DNA of 64,000 nucleotides from Pseudomonas lopnurensis (GTDB lineage Bacteria; Pseudomonadota; Gammaproteobacteria; Pseudomonadales; Pseudomonadaceae). The DNA lies in NCBI RefSeq assembly GCF_015070855.1, contig NZ_JADDIX010000066.1:41300-105299 (forward strand), in the 5' to 3' direction. The position numbers and the translations under genes are program-made. Each line of letters opens with the position of its first letter. Position 1 is the first letter of the stretch. Positions 15,239 through 24,976 of this stretch are shown here, in pieces. The notes under the pieces were generated by a model. That model searched no databases. It was not told the origin of the DNA and saw nothing but the letters and a program-made list of their open reading frames with translations.

Positions 15239-18200
15239 TCACTGCGTTGCGCCCAGCTGCTCCTTGCGCTCGCGGTATTCCTCGATGCTCAGGCAGCGCA
15301 GCTTCGATTCGCGGCCCTGCTCGTTGTGCACGAAGCCGACGCTGGCGACGTAGGGCTCGATGATGTGGATCTTCTGCAGCGGGGTGACGATCAGCAACTG
15401 CAGGTTGAGCTTCTTGAACAGTTCGAGCCCGTAGCGTGCCGATTCGTCGGAACCACGGCCGAAGGCTTCGTCGATCACCACGAAGCGGAACGAACGCGAG
15501 CGGGTCACGCCCCATTCCAGGCCGAAGCGGTAGGCCAGGCTGGCCGCCAGCACGGTGTAGGCCAGCTTCTCCTTCTGCCCGCCGGACTTGCCGCCCGAAT
15601 CGCTGTAGTGTTCGTGTTCGCTGCCATCCTCGCGCCAGCGTTCGGAGGCGGAGAAGCCGAACCAGTTGCGCACGTCGCAGACCTTGCGGGTCCAGCGGCG
15701 GTCCTGGTCGCTCAGGCCTTCGCGGCCGCGGAAGCGCTCGATGATCCGCCGCACTTCGAGGAACTTGCCCTCGGCGTACTGCTCGTCGCCGCTGCCGGAG
15801 AGGCTGCCTTCGGTGCAGGCGCGCAGGCTGGCGCGGAACTCGGCGATCTCGCCGTCGCCGCTGGACTGCGCTTCCAGCTGGATCAGGCGACCGGGGTTGT
15901 AGTCGATTTCCCGCAGCGAGCGGTTGATCTCCTCGATGCGCTCGCGGATGTCGTGCTCCTCGCGGCGCAGCTGGCTCTGGAAGTTGGCGATCTCGTTGAT
16001 GATGTTTTCGTTGAGCATCGCCTTGAAGCGCTGCTCGAATTGCGGCAGGCCATCCTGCTCGAGGCTGTCGAGCATGGCGCGGTAATCCTCGGCGGCCGCC
16101 AGGCTGGCGTCCACCTCGCGGGTTTCCAGCGGGAACTCGATGCGGTACTCGCTCATGGCCTGGATGATGTTCTGGCTCAGGCGGTCCAGGCGCTTGTTCT
16201 CGCTGTCGATCCTGCCCTGCAGCCAGCCGCGCATGGCCTGCTCGCGATTGGCGCAGGATTCCACCGTCAGCGTGTGTTCACCCAGGGCTTCGGCGCGCAG
16301 GCTGTCGAGTTCGACGAAGCGCGCCTGCTGCTCGGGGCTTGCGGCGGTGTGCAGCGCGCGCGCCTCGTCGGTCAGGGCCTGGGCGTCTTCGTGCTTCTGC
16401 TCGCTGCGGCTCAGCTCGCGGTTCTTCTCGTCGAGCGCGTCGCGACCTTCGCGCAGTTCGTCTTCCAGCGCCTGCAACTGCCGTTGCAGCGTGCGCAGGG
16501 TGTCGGACTCGGCTTCGAGCTGCCGGCGCTCCTGTTCCAGGCCATGGATCTGCGTGAGCAGGGGCCGCCAGTCCAGCGCCTCGAAGCTGTCGAATACCGA
16601 TAGTTGGTTGAGCAGGCCGAGGCGTTCATCGAGGTCGCGCTGGCGCTGCTGCAGCTCGGCCAGTTGCATGGCCTGTCGCTGGATGCGCGTTTGCAGATCG
16701 TCGGCCTGCCCGGCCAGGGCGGCGATCTTCTGCTCGTTGCTCCAGCCGAGGATGTACTGGGTGCGGTCGCCCAGCCGGCGGCGATCGTCCTTCTCGTGGC
16801 GCTCCTGGCCGGACTTCACCTGGCCGGCGCGGGTGACCGCCTTGTCCTCGCGGCGGAACTGTTCCAGCGAGGCGCAGCAGGCATAGTCGAAGCGTCGCGC
16901 CAGCTCCTGCTCCAGCCAGTCGTAGAAGGGCGTGTCCGGCTTGATCTGCAGCTTGCGCAGCAGCGACTCGGGGTGCGTTTCGGCCGGCGTCTGCAGGCGC
17001 CGCTCACGGACCCGGAAGTAGACCAGCCGCTCGCCCAGGTGGGTCTGTTCGACCCATTGCGCGACCTGGGCGTAGCGCGCGTCGGGCACCAGCAGCGACA
17101 GGCCGAAGTTGTGCAGCAGGCGCTCGGCGACGCCTTCCCAGTCGCGCTGGTCTTCGCGCACCTGCAGCAGTTCGCCGACGAAGGGCAGCGCGGCCTCGTC
17201 CAGCTCCAGCGCCTGGCAGAGGCGCGAACGGATGTCGAGAATCCGCGCCGGCAGATTGGAGCGGCGACTGCGCAGCGACTCCAGCTCGGTTTCGAGCTGC
17301 CGATGCTGCTGGCGCAGGTCGCGCAATTCGACGGCGGCTTCGGTCTGGCCGTTCTGCGCGCTGTCGCGCTGTTGTTGGCACTGCTCGACCAGGCCGGGCA
17401 GCGCCTGACGGTTGGCCAGGAACGGCTCGGCGTCGTTCGCCTGCGGCAGCTGCAGCGCGCCGGCGAGGTGGTCATAGCGTTCGGCGGCATGCTGGCGGCG
17501 CTGCTGGTCCGCTTCCAGTCGGGCGACTTCCTGCCTGATCGACGCCAGGCGGTCACCGCCGTTCTGGGCGATGGCGCGGGTCAGTTCGTCGCGTTTCGAC
17601 TGGCCCTGCCGCTGGTGCTCCTGCAGCGCGCGGCGCTGCTCGCGCTGGCGGGCGATGTCCTGGGCGAGGTTATCCAGGCGCTTGTCCAGCAACTCGGCCT
17701 TGAGCCCGGCGAACCAGGGCGCCAGCGCTTCGCGGCAGGCGACCAGCCCTTGCGCCTGCTCCGAGGCTTCGGCGTAACGCTGGCAGTTGTCCACCATCGG
17801 TCGCAGCAGGCCGATCTGCCGCTTGGCCTTGAGCACCGCCTCGTGGGCGCGATTGAGATCGTCGAAGTGGTGGATCAGCGCCTGGATGCGTTCGTCCAGC
17901 GGAAACTCCTCGAGCATGTGTTCGCGGACGAAATCGGTGAGGTTGCCCACCGATTTCATCGATACGGTCTGGCTGAACAGCTCCAGCGCCTGGTCGTCGG
18001 CGATGCCGAAGCGGCGGCGGAAGGCGGCGCTGTAGGCGGCGAAGCTGGGTTCGAGCTCGACGTGGGGCAGCTCGCGCAGGCGTTTGCGCAGGGCGTTGAG
18101 GTCGCTGCCGAAGCTGGCGAAGTGTTCGGTGATCGACAGCGGACGGTCCGCGACGACATAGAAGCGTTCCGGCTGGCCGCGGTTGTCGCTGATGTAGAAC

Positions 18201-18622
18201 ACCTGGGCGAGGGTGACGTGCTGGTCGAAGCCCTCGTTGTAGAAATGACCGAGGATCACCGAATAGCTGTTGTGGTCACGCAGCGCCACCGGCTTGGCGC
18301 TGAGGCCGGCTTCGCTGCGCTCGGACTTGTAGTAACCCAGCACGTAGGAGCGCAGCGTGCGTTCCCTGGCCTCGGCGCCGGCGGCCTTGTTGTAGGCGAT
18401 CTTCTGCGCGGGCACCAGCAGGGTGGTGATGGCGTCCACCAGGGTCGATTTGCCGGAGCCGATGTCGCCGGTCAGCAGCGCATTGTCGCCGCGGGTGGGA
18501 AAGCGCCAGACCCGCTGGTCGAAGGTGCCCCAGTTGTACACCTCGATAGCGTGCAGGCGGAAACCGGCGCGCTCGTCACTGCTGGCGAAATCGAGCAGGG
18601 AAAGCGTGTCGGGAGCGTTCAT
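15239..18622 (-). CDS. jetC: Wadjet SMC-like ATPase JetC
   Basis: 1127-residue SMC/SbcC/MukB-like ATPase. Walker A 'TGDIGSGKST' is at about 51-60. Long coiled-coil arms run from about 290 to 900 with a central hinge-like region. The ABC signature 'KSGGQKEKLAYTVL' lies near 1013 and Walker B 'FVVIDEAFGRGSDES' near 1050. In Wadjet it forms, with JetA (kleisin) and JetB (KITE), a loop-extruding motor that measures circular DNA size. ATG at 18622 overlaps the jetB stop as ATGA, so the genes are translationally coupled. Length is normal for COG4913 proteins. Confidence 0.95.
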   Translation of the reverse strand: MNAPDTLSLLDFASSDERAGFRLHAIEVYNWGTFDQRVWRFPTRGDNALLTGDIGSGKSTLVDAITTLLVPAQKIAYNKAAGAEARERTLRSYVLGYYKSERSEAGLSAKPVALRDHNSYSVILGHFYNEGFDQHVTLAQVFYISDNRGQPERFYVVADRPLSITEHFASFGSDLNALRKRLRELPHVELEPSFAAYSAAFRRRFGIADDQALELFSQTVSMKSVGNLTDFVREHMLEEFPLDERIQALIHHFDDLNRAHEAVLKAKRQIGLLRPMVDNCQRYAEASEQAQGLVACREALAPWFAGLKAELLDKRLDNLAQDIARQREQRRALQEHQRQGQSKRDELTRAIAQNGGDRLASIRQEVARLEADQQRRQHAAERYDHLAGALQLPQANDAEPFLANRQALPGLVEQCQQQRDSAQNGQTEAAVELRDLRQQHRQLETELESLRSRRSNLPARILDIRSRLCQALELDEAALPFVGELLQVREDQRDWEGVAERLLHNFGLSLLVPDARYAQVAQWVEQTHLGERLVYFRVRERRLQTPAETHPESLLRKLQIKPDTPFYDWLEQELARRFDYACCASLEQFRREDKAVTRAGQVKSGQERHEKDDRRRLGDRTQYILGWSNEQKIAALAGQADDLQTRIQRQAMQLAELQQRQRDLDERLGLLNQLSVFDSFEALDWRPLLTQIHGLEQERRQLEAESDTLRTLQRQLQALEDELREGRDALDEKNRELSRSEQKHEDAQALTDEARALHTAASPEQQARFVELDSLRAEALGEHTLTVESCANREQAMRGWLQGRIDSENKRLDRLSQNIIQAMSEYRIEFPLETREVDASLAAAEDYRAMLDSLEQDGLPQFEQRFKAMLNENIINEIANFQSQLRREEHDIRERIEEINRSLREIDYNPGRLIQLEAQSSGDGEIAEFRASLRACTEGSLSGSGDEQYAEGKFLEVRRIIERFRGREGLSDQDRRWTRKVCDVRNWFGFSASERWREDGSEHEHYSDSGGKSGGQKEKLAYTVLAASLAYRFGLEWGVTRSRSFRFVVIDEAFGRGSDESARYGLELFKKLNLQLLIVTPLQKIHIIEPYVASVGFVHNEQGRESKLRCLSIEEYRERKEQLGATQ

Positions 18623-19209
18623 GGCTGTTCCTCCGTGCCGTGCTGGCCGGCGTATTCGCCGAGGCGCTGGTCGAACTCGTTGAGCCATTGCGCATCGACG
18701 AACGCCTTGAGGATGCGCCGCACCTCGTACAGCGATTCGTCCTGGCCGCGCAGCCTGCGCAGGAAGCCGAGCTCGACAATCTTGGCGACGTGCGCGTCGA
18801 TGCGATCGACCAGCCGGGCTTCGTTGCTGCCCTCGGGCAGGAACAGGCGCAGCATCTCGGCGAGCTGTTCGCGCGACAGGATCAGCCGTTCGCCGCCAGC
18901 GGCATCCGCTTCGGCCAGGCGCTTGCGCAGCAATGCCAGCAACAGGCTCACTGGGTAGCTGAGCTGGCGCCGCGGAACCAGCCGCGGCAGGGCACTGCCG
19001 TCCTCGTCGGCGCGCTGCGCGAGGTAGGCGTAGCCTTCGGCCTCGTCGAGGATCAGTTCCAGGCCGATCACGCCCAGGTAATCGCGCGCGGCAGCTTGCC
19101 GGTCGAGCAGTTGCTGCCACTGCGCGGCATCGTCCTCGCGGTAGAGCACGCCCTTGAACAGGGCGATCAGCAGCAGCGAGAAGGCATTGTCGGGTGTGGT
19201 GTCGCTCAT
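18619..19209 (-). CDS. jetB: Wadjet KITE subunit JetB (DUF4194)
   Basis: 196 residues matching the DUF4194 (MksE-like) winged-helix subunit that binds the JetA kleisin. Visible features are the N-terminal 'FSLLLIALFKGVLYREDD', a central 'PLVPRRQLSYPVSLLLALLRKRL'-like helix pair, and a C-terminal 'LRRLRGQDESLYEVRRILKAF' winged-helix end. It starts 4 nt after the jetA stop and overlaps jetC by 4 nt. The order A-B-C is standard for Wadjet. Confidence 0.93.
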   Translation of the reverse strand: MSDTTPDNAFSLLLIALFKGVLYREDDAAQWQQLLDRQAAARDYLGVIGLELILDEAEGYAYLAQRADEDGSALPRLVPRRQLSYPVSLLLALLRKRLAEADAAGGERLILSREQLAEMLRLFLPEGSNEARLVDRIDAHVAKIVELGFLRRLRGQDESLYEVRRILKAFVDAQWLNEFDQRLGEYAGQHGTEEQP

Positions 19210-19213
19210 GTCG

Positions 19214-20650
19214 TCATTGGCCGAATACGATCAGGGGAATGCTGGCGCGGCGCAGGGTGCCGCTGGCGTCCTGCCATTGCACCAGCTGCGGCTGGTTTTC
19301 ATCGAAGGCGCAGTGGCGGTCGCTGGCGGCCAGGTCCAGGTAGGCGACCAGCTCGGCCAGGCCGTGTTGCATGGGATACGTCTCCAGCAACTCGCCGAGG
19401 CTGATCCGCGGACGCTGGCGCAGGGCCTGGCGGATCTGCTCAAGCAGGCGCGCCTTGTCGACGTGGAACTGGTTGAACAGCGCCTCGCCGCCGCTCTCGT
19501 CCTCGCCTTCGAGGAGGATCAGGGTTTCGATCTTCGGCCGCAAGGGCGGGCTATAGAGTGGCCGGTCGAGTGGCAGGGTCAGTTCCGGCGCGGGCGCATC
19601 GATGCCGAGCAGTTCGGCGTTCGGCGGCTGCTCGCGTACGGCCAGGGCCCGGGTTTCGATATCGCGCAGCAGGTGCATGATTCGCCGATTCTCCAGCCAG
19701 GCCTGGTCGTCCAGGTAGCGGCGCAACTGCTCGGACAGCCGTGCCACGGTGCGCTGGGCCATCTCGCCGGCTTCCAGCCAGTCGTAGTGCACGCGCAGCA
19801 GGCGCCGGTCCGGCTCCAGGCTTTGTACCGGCGCGAGCGCGAAGGCCTTGTGCAGCAGCTCGGACAGTTCTTCCTGGCGCGCCGGCGACATCAGGAACTC
19901 CCAGAAGGCGCGGAAGCTGCGGCCCTGGTCGGAATCGGAAATGGCGTCGCGCTCGCCGAAAATCTCCGCGAGCAACTCGCCCTTGCCGCCGCCCCAGGTG
20001 GCGATGCGTTCGCGCACCTGGCGATCGAGGTCGCGGAAGTTCTGTTCCACCTGGCGAAAATCGGCCAGCAGGCTGCGCGAGCTGGCGTCGACTTCCAGGA
20101 AGCGCTCGCGCACTCGCGTATCGTCCATCAGCGCGACGTCGCCGGCTCGAATCCTGGCGATCTCCTCGTCCAGCGCCGCCTTGCGCTTTTCCAGTTCGAG
20201 GATGCGCGCCTGGGGATCGGTCTCACTGCCCTGGACCATCTGTCGCAGCAGCTCGAAGATCGACAGCAAGCGCGATTCGGTACCGACGAACTGGCGCTTG
20301 CCCAGACTGGCCAGCCATTCGATGGCCTTTTCGCTGGCAGGCGTCAGCTCGAAATGGGCCTCATCGTTGCCCGGTGGGTAGAACTTGCGCAGCCAGCCGT
20401 TGGCGTTGTCGGCCCATTCGTCGAGATAGGCGCTGGCGCTGCGCGGAAAGAGGGGTTCGTCCGCCTCCTGGTTGAGGCTGTAGAGCCTGTCCTCGAGCAG
20501 CGAAGCCAGGCTGCGGGCGTCCAGGCTGCGGCGATTGGGCGCGACGAAGGCCTGTTGCAGGAAGCTCGCGATCAGCGGTGCATGGTCGGCGCGCAACAGT
20601 CGCCAGGCCGGATGGCGCTGGCGCAGGGCGAGCAGTTGCGCATAGTCCAT
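19214..20650 (-). CDS. jetA: Wadjet kleisin subunit JetA (DUF3375)
   Basis: 478 residues of the DUF3375 (MksF-like) family. It has an N-terminal winged-helix region, a long central coiled coil (about 155-250, 'ARILELEKRKAALDEEIARI') and a C-terminal domain ending 'RRASIPLIVFGQ'. It bridges the JetC heads. ATG at 20650 shares its A with the TGA stop of apeB, so the defence operon is coupled to the upstream core gene and no separate promoter is visible. The open frame extends into apeB, but that part is a shadow. Domain content suggests Wadjet type I; the subtype is not certain. Confidence 0.93.
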   Translation of the reverse strand: MDYAQLLALRQRHPAWRLLRADHAPLIASFLQQAFVAPNRRSLDARSLASLLEDRLYSLNQEADEPLFPRSASAYLDEWADNANGWLRKFYPPGNDEAHFELTPASEKAIEWLASLGKRQFVGTESRLLSIFELLRQMVQGSETDPQARILELEKRKAALDEEIARIRAGDVALMDDTRVRERFLEVDASSRSLLADFRQVEQNFRDLDRQVRERIATWGGGKGELLAEIFGERDAISDSDQGRSFRAFWEFLMSPARQEELSELLHKAFALAPVQSLEPDRRLLRVHYDWLEAGEMAQRTVARLSEQLRRYLDDQAWLENRRIMHLLRDIETRALAVREQPPNAELLGIDAPAPELTLPLDRPLYSPPLRPKIETLILLEGEDESGGEALFNQFHVDKARLLEQIRQALRQRPRISLGELLETYPMQHGLAELVAYLDLAASDRHCAFDENQPQLVQWQDASGTLRRASIPLIVFGQ

Positions 20651-21939
20651 CAGGGCAGCTCGGCGCTCGAATAAAAGGCGCCGAGCACCTTCACCAGATG
20701 CGCCAGGTCCTGGCTGCCGGCGAGTTCGCGGATCGAATGCATGGCAAAGGTCGGCAGGCCGATGTCCACGGTGCGCACGCCGAGCTGGCTGGCGGTGATC
20801 GGGCCGATGGTCGAGCCGCAGCCCATGTCGCTGCGGGTGACGAAGCTCTGCACCGGTACTTCGTTTTCCAGGCACAGGTGGCGGAAGAAGCCTGCGGTTT
20901 CGCTGCTGGTGGCGTAGCGCTGGTTGCTGTTGACCTTGATCACCGGGCCGGCATTGAGTTTCGGGCCGTGGTTGCCGTCGTGCTTGTCGGCATAGTTCGG
21001 GTGAACGGCGTGGGCATTGTCGGCGGAGATCAGCAGCGAGCGGTTGATCGCGCGCTGGAAATCGTCCTCTTCGGGCAGCAGGCGACGCAGCACCTGTTCG
21101 AGGAAGGGACCGTCGGCGCCACACATCGAGGCCGAGCCGACTTCTTCGTGGTCGGTGCAGACCAGTACGCAGGTTTCGTCCGGGCCGGCGTCGAACAGGG
21201 CCTGCAGGCCCGCGAAGCAGGACAGCAGGTTGTCCAGCCGGGCGCCGGCGATGAAGTCGCCGTTGAGGCCGATGACCGCCGCCGGCTGGGTGTCGTAGAA
21301 GCTCAGTTCGAAGTCCAGCACCACATCGGCGACCAGGCCGTGCTCGCGGCCGAGCTGGTCGGCGAGCAGGGCGCGGAAGTCCGAGCTTTCCTGGCTGGCG
21401 ATCTGCGCGAGGATCGGTGGCAGTTCGTTCTGGGCGTTGATCGCCCAGCCCTGGTTGGCTTCCCGGTTGAGGTGGATCGCGAGGTTGGGAATGCTGGCGA
21501 TCGGCTGCCTGAAATCGATCAGCTGGCTTTCGATGCGCCCGTCGCGGCTGTAGGTGACGCGCCCGGCCAGGGATAGATCACGGTCGAACCACGGCGCCAG
21601 CAGGGCGCCACCGTAGACCTCCACGCCCAGTTGCCAGAAGCCCTGGCGCTGCAGTTCCGGCTGCGGCTTGACGCGCAGGCAGGGGCTGTCGGTGTGAGCG
21701 CCGACCAGCCGCAGGCCGTGTTCGGCGAGGGGCTTGCCGCCGAGTTGAAAGGCGATGATGGCCGAGTCGTTGCGGGTCACGTAGTAGCGCCCACCGGCTT
21801 CGGTATGCCAGGGCTCGCGCTCGTCGAGTGCCTTGTAGCCAGCGGCCTGCAGGGTTTGGGCAAGGCTGGCGGTGGCATGGAAGGGGGTGGGGGAGGCCTT
21901 GAGGTAATCGATCAGGCCCTGGTTGAGTTCATCGCGCAT
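20650..21939 (-). CDS. apeB: M18 family aminopeptidase ApeB
   Basis: 429 residues, the usual length of Pseudomonas ApeB. The di-zinc peptidase motifs are visible: '[13 protein letters not shown]', '[13 protein letters not shown]', '[10 protein letters not shown]' and '[12 protein letters not shown]'. It removes N-terminal (often acidic) residues from peptides in the cytosol. The start at 21939 follows GGAG; ATG 21966 upstream adds only a poor nine-residue leader. It belongs to the rluA-min core neighbourhood, but its stop overlaps the jetA start, so defence genes now follow it directly. Confidence 0.93.
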   Translation of the reverse strand: MRDELNQGLIDYLKASPTPFHATASLAQTLQAAGYKALDEREPWHTEAGGRYYVTRNDSAIIAFQLGGKPLAEHGLRLVGAHTDSPCLRVKPQPELQRQGFWQLGVEVYGGALLAPWFDRDLSLAGRVTYSRDGRIESQLIDFRQPIASIPNLAIHLNREANQGWAINAQNELPPILAQIASQESSDFRALLADQLGREHGLVADVVLDFELSFYDTQPAAVIGLNGDFIAGARLDNLLSCFAGLQALFDAGPDETCVLVCTDHEEVGSASMCGADGPFLEQVLRRLLPEEDDFQRAINRSLLISADNAHAVHPNYADKHDGNHGPKLNAGPVIKVNSNQRYATSSETAGFFRHLCLENEVPVQSFVTRSDMGCGSTIGPITASQLGVRTVDIGLPTFAMHSIRELAGSQDLAHLVKVLGAFYSSAELP

Positions 21940-22087
21940 GGGGGGCTCCGGACGGCAAGGCCACAAAGTCTATAGCATTCACCGGTGGTGAATAAGCGTG
22001 GAATCAGGGGCGGGGCCCGGCGCGCTGTCGGGCTTCGGCGCCACGCACCTCGACCAGGCCAGGCGACGGCGCACTCCCGAGCTCCCC

Positions 22088-22723
22088 TCAGAACGGTGCC
22101 GGGCTCTCGAAACGCAGGCGCGCGCCGGTCTGCGGATGGGTCAGGGTCAGCATGCTGGCATGCAGGCACAGGCGCTCGTGCGCCCGCAACGCCTGCTCGT
22201 GGGCGTAGAGGCGGTCGCCGAGCAACGGATGGCCGGTGGACAGCATGTGCACGCGCAACTGGTGCGAGCGCCCGGTGATCGGCGTCAGTTCGACGCGGCT
22301 ATGGTCGCCGCAGCGTTCGAGGACGCGCCAGAAGGTCAGGGCATGCTTGCCCAGCTCGGGGTCAACGACGTGGCGCGGCTTGGTCGGCGGGTCGTAGCGC
22401 AGCGGCAGGTCGATGCTGCCGCTGTCGGCATCCGGCTGGCCCCAGCACAGCGCGGTGTAGGCCTTCTCGGTCTCGCGGTCATGGAACTGGCGCGACAGTT
22501 CGCGATGGCTGTCGGCGTCGCGGGCGAGCACGATCAGGCCCGAGGTTTCCCAGTCCAGGCGATGGACGATACGGGCTTCCGGATAGCCGTTTTCCTGCAG
22601 GCGGGTCACCAGGCAGTCGCGGTTGTCCTCGGCGCGGCCCGGCACGGACAGCAGCAGGGTCGGCTTGTCGATCACCAGCAGCGCGGCGTCCTGGTGGACG
22701 ATCTGGATATTGCTCAAGGGCAT
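22088..22723 (-). CDS. rluA: RluA-family pseudouridine synthase
   Basis: 211 residues without an S4 domain, as in RluA of E. coli (23S U746 and tRNA U32). The catalytic motif 'RIVHRLDWETSGLIVLA' retains the Asp, and 'GRSHQLRVHM' closes the active site. The start at 22723 (MPLSNIQIV) is preferred; the longer frame runs back into the repeat element. It sits between minE and apeB, as in P. aeruginosa. Confidence 0.92.
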   Translation of the reverse strand: MPLSNIQIVHQDAALLVIDKPTLLLSVPGRAEDNRDCLVTRLQENGYPEARIVHRLDWETSGLIVLARDADSHRELSRQFHDRETEKAYTALCWGQPDADSGSIDLPLRYDPPTKPRHVVDPELGKHALTFWRVLERCGDHSRVELTPITGRSHQLRVHMLSTGHPLLGDRLYAHEQALRAHERLCLHASMLTLTHPQTGARLRFESPAPF

Positions 22724-22785
22724 TGTTGCATTTCCACAAACGAAGACGGCGACCCGTGGGCCGCCGTTTCTGTTGCCGGTGTTCA

Positions 22786-22926
22786 GAGTCTGTTCACGAT
22801 CTCGCGAGCTAGAGACCTGCAAGGCAAAAAACAGGCGAGGAAGCGGAGTTTACTGAAGTAAATGAGCATTTCCGAGCCTGTTTTTAACGCAGCAGGGCCG
22901 ACGCGTAGCAGATCGTGGATAGGCTC
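22786..22926. mobile_element. MITE-like element with about 17-bp TIRs
   Basis: 141 bp bounded by GAGTCTGTTCACGATCT (22786-22802) and the inverse of GAGCCTATCCACGATCT (22910-22926), 14 of 17 matching. It carries no ORF. Its inner 75 bp (about 22822-22896) match the minus strand of the element at 27697-27844, including GGAGTTTA, GTAAATGAGCATTT and TTTTTAACGCAG. It ends exactly at the minE stop codon. Confidence 0.7.
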
Positions 22927-23184
22927 TCAGCGATCCGGAAGGGTTATATTCAGCTCCAGGATCGAGCAGCTGCCCTGGTCCTCCAGCGCCACATGGACCT
23001 GGTCGCTGTCGATATTGACGTACTTGCGGATCACCTCGACCAGCTCTTTCTGCAGGGCCGGCAGGTAGTCCGGCTCGCTGCGTTGGCCGCGCTCGTGAGC
23101 GACGATGATCTGCAGACGCTCCTTCGCGATCGCGGCCGGGGTTTCCTTCTTCTTGCGTTCACGAAAGAAATCGAGAAGATTCAT
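22927..23184 (-). CDS. minE: Cell division topological specificity factor MinE
   Basis: 85 residues. The N-terminal [12 protein letters not shown] membrane-targeting/anti-MinCD helix is followed by the MinE dimerisation domain ('[19 protein letters not shown]'). It stimulates the MinD ATPase and drives pole-to-pole oscillation. ATG at 23184 overlaps the minD stop (ATGA). A repeat element begins immediately after its TGA, so the min operon probably ends here. Confidence 0.95.
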   Translation of the reverse strand: MNLLDFFRERKKKETPAAIAKERLQIIVAHERGQRSEPDYLPALQKELVEVIRKYVNIDSDQVHVALEDQGSCSILELNITLPDR

Positions 23185-23996
23185 TCGCGGCCTCCAAACA
23201 GTCGTTGCAGGAAGCCCGGCTTCTTGAAGTCGAGGAAGCGGTGCACCACTTCCTTGCCGAGCAGGCGGTCGACCGCATCGCTGTAGGCCTGGCCGGCATC
23301 GCTCTGGTCGTCGAGGATCACCGGGATGCCCTGGTTGGAGGCCTTGAGCACGGCCTGCGACTCGGGGATGACGCCGAGCAGGCGGATGGAGAGGATTTCC
23401 TCGACATCCTCGACACCGAGCATTTCGCCCTTGGTGACGCGCTCGGGGTTGTAGCGGGTCAGCAGCAGGTGTTCCTTGATCGGCTCCTCGCCGTTTTCGG
23501 CGCGGCGCGACTTGCTCGCCAGCAGGCCGAGCATGCGGTCGGAGTCGCGTACCGAGGAGACTTCCGGGTTGGTCACGACGATGGCTTCGTCGGCGAAGTA
23601 CATCGCCAGGTGCGCGCCTTTCTCGATGCCGGCCGGCGAGTCGCAGATCACGTACTCGAAATTCTTGGCGAGTTCGTCGATGACCTTGCCGACGCCTTCC
23701 TGAGTCAGGGCGTCCTTGTCGCGGGTCTGGCTGGCCGCCAGCACGTAAAGATTCTCCAGGCGCTTGTCCTTGATCAGGGCCTGGGTCAGCGTGGCGTCGC
23801 CGTTGATCACGTTGACGAAGTCGTAAACCACACGGCGCTCGCATCCCATGATCAGGTCGAGATTGCGCAGGCCGACGTCGAAATCGACGATGACGGTCTT
23901 GTGGCCGCGCAGGGCGAGGCCGGTACCGATGGCGGCGCTGGTGGTGGTTTTACCGACGCCACCCTTGCCGGAAGTGACTACGAGGATCTTGGCCAA
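23181..23996 (-). CDS. minD: Septum site-determining ATPase MinD
   Basis: 271-residue deviant Walker A ATPase: '[15 protein letters not shown]' near the N-terminus, '[14 protein letters not shown]' for the switch region, and a C-terminal amphipathic membrane-targeting helix ('[14 protein letters not shown]'). It binds membrane as an ATP dimer and recruits MinC. It is the middle gene of minC-minD-minE, 97 nt after minC. Confidence 0.96.
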   Translation of the reverse strand: MAKILVVTSGKGGVGKTTTSAAIGTGLALRGHKTVIVDFDVGLRNLDLIMGCERRVVYDFVNVINGDATLTQALIKDKRLENLYVLAASQTRDKDALTQEGVGKVIDELAKNFEYVICDSPAGIEKGAHLAMYFADEAIVVTNPEVSSVRDSDRMLGLLASKSRRAENGEEPIKEHLLLTRYNPERVTKGEMLGVEDVEEILSIRLLGVIPESQAVLKASNQGIPVILDDQSDAGQAYSDAVDRLLGKEVVHRFLDFKKPGFLQRLFGGRE

Positions 23997-24093
23997 GGTG
24001 ATTCACCCTAAAAAATAAAGAAAATCGGGATTTTGCGCCGATCTAGGCGGCAGGATTGCCCGTTTGGTCCTTGAAAATTCGCGGAAGTATCCG

Positions 24094-24819
24094 TTAAAGG
24101 CGGGTGATGTTCAACACATCGCCAGAGAGGCTGACCTGTACCGCTTCAGCCCATAGCGGATCGCGTCGCAGGTCCTCGGCGACCTTGTATTGGCCGGCGA
24201 TGGAAACCATTTCCGCGGCGAGCTGCCGACAGAAAATCCGCGCCGTCGTGTCGCCCTTGATGCCCGCCAGGGCGCGCCCGCGAAGCGGACCGTACACATG
24301 GATGTTGCCATCGGCGAGAAGTTCCGCGCCGGGGCTTACCGGGGCCAGGACGACCAGATCGCCGCCCTGCGCATAGACCTGCTGGCCACCGCGGATCGGC
24401 GTGCTGACCACGCGCGTCGGGCGATAGGTCGGCTCGGCCGGTTTGGCCGGGGGTTTCGAGCCCGGGTCGACCTTGCGCTCGCGAGCGCCGGAGGGCGGCA
24501 GTACCGGCAGATCCAGCGCGGCGGCCGCCTCGAGATGGGCGGCGTCGCTGGCGCGCAGGGCGAGGGTGCGCAGCCGGTGCTTGCGACACAGGGCGACCAG
24601 CGCCTGGATATCGATCTCGCGGGACGCTTCCGGCAGCTTGTCCAGCGCCAGTACCAGCGGTGTGTTGTTGAAGAAGTCCGGCGCCTGCTCGACCTTGGCG
24701 GCGAGTTGCTCGTCGAGACGCTCGATGTCGTTGTGCGCCAGTTCCAGCACGGTGATGGCGAGCATGCTGCCCTTGAGCTGGAAGGCAGGGGCGGGTTCGG
24801 GAAGGTCGGCTTGGCTCAT
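24094..24819 (-). CDS. minC: Septum formation inhibitor MinC
   Basis: 241 residues. The N-terminal MinC_N domain (about 12-110, '[20 protein letters not shown]') inhibits FtsZ. A Pro-rich linker is followed by a C-terminal beta-helix MinC_C (about 135-235) with the repeating '[20 protein letters not shown]' and '[16 protein letters not shown]'. It is first gene of the minCDE operon, divergent from the acyltransferase; the promoters should lie in the 157-nt gap 24820-24976. Confidence 0.95.
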   Translation of the reverse strand: MSQADLPEPAPAFQLKGSMLAITVLELAHNDIERLDEQLAAKVEQAPDFFNNTPLVLALDKLPEASREIDIQALVALCRKHRLRTLALRASDAAHLEAAAALDLPVLPPSGARERKVDPGSKPPAKPAEPTYRPTRVVSTPIRGGQQVYAQGGDLVVLAPVSPGAELLADGNIHVYGPLRGRALAGIKGDTTARIFCRQLAAEMVSIAGQYKVAEDLRRDPLWAEAVQVSLSGDVLNITRL

Positions 24820-24976
24820 GGTCTGCCTGCTGCGGTAAATGGCGAGGACTTATAGCGGGGCACGCCGCCGCCTGCAACCGCGGGCGATGCGCGAGACGAT
24901 CACCGGTGTCCTGAGGTTCGGTCATCGGCCGTGTTTCTCGCTAGAATGCGTGGCTTTATCCCGTTTCGAGCTATTC

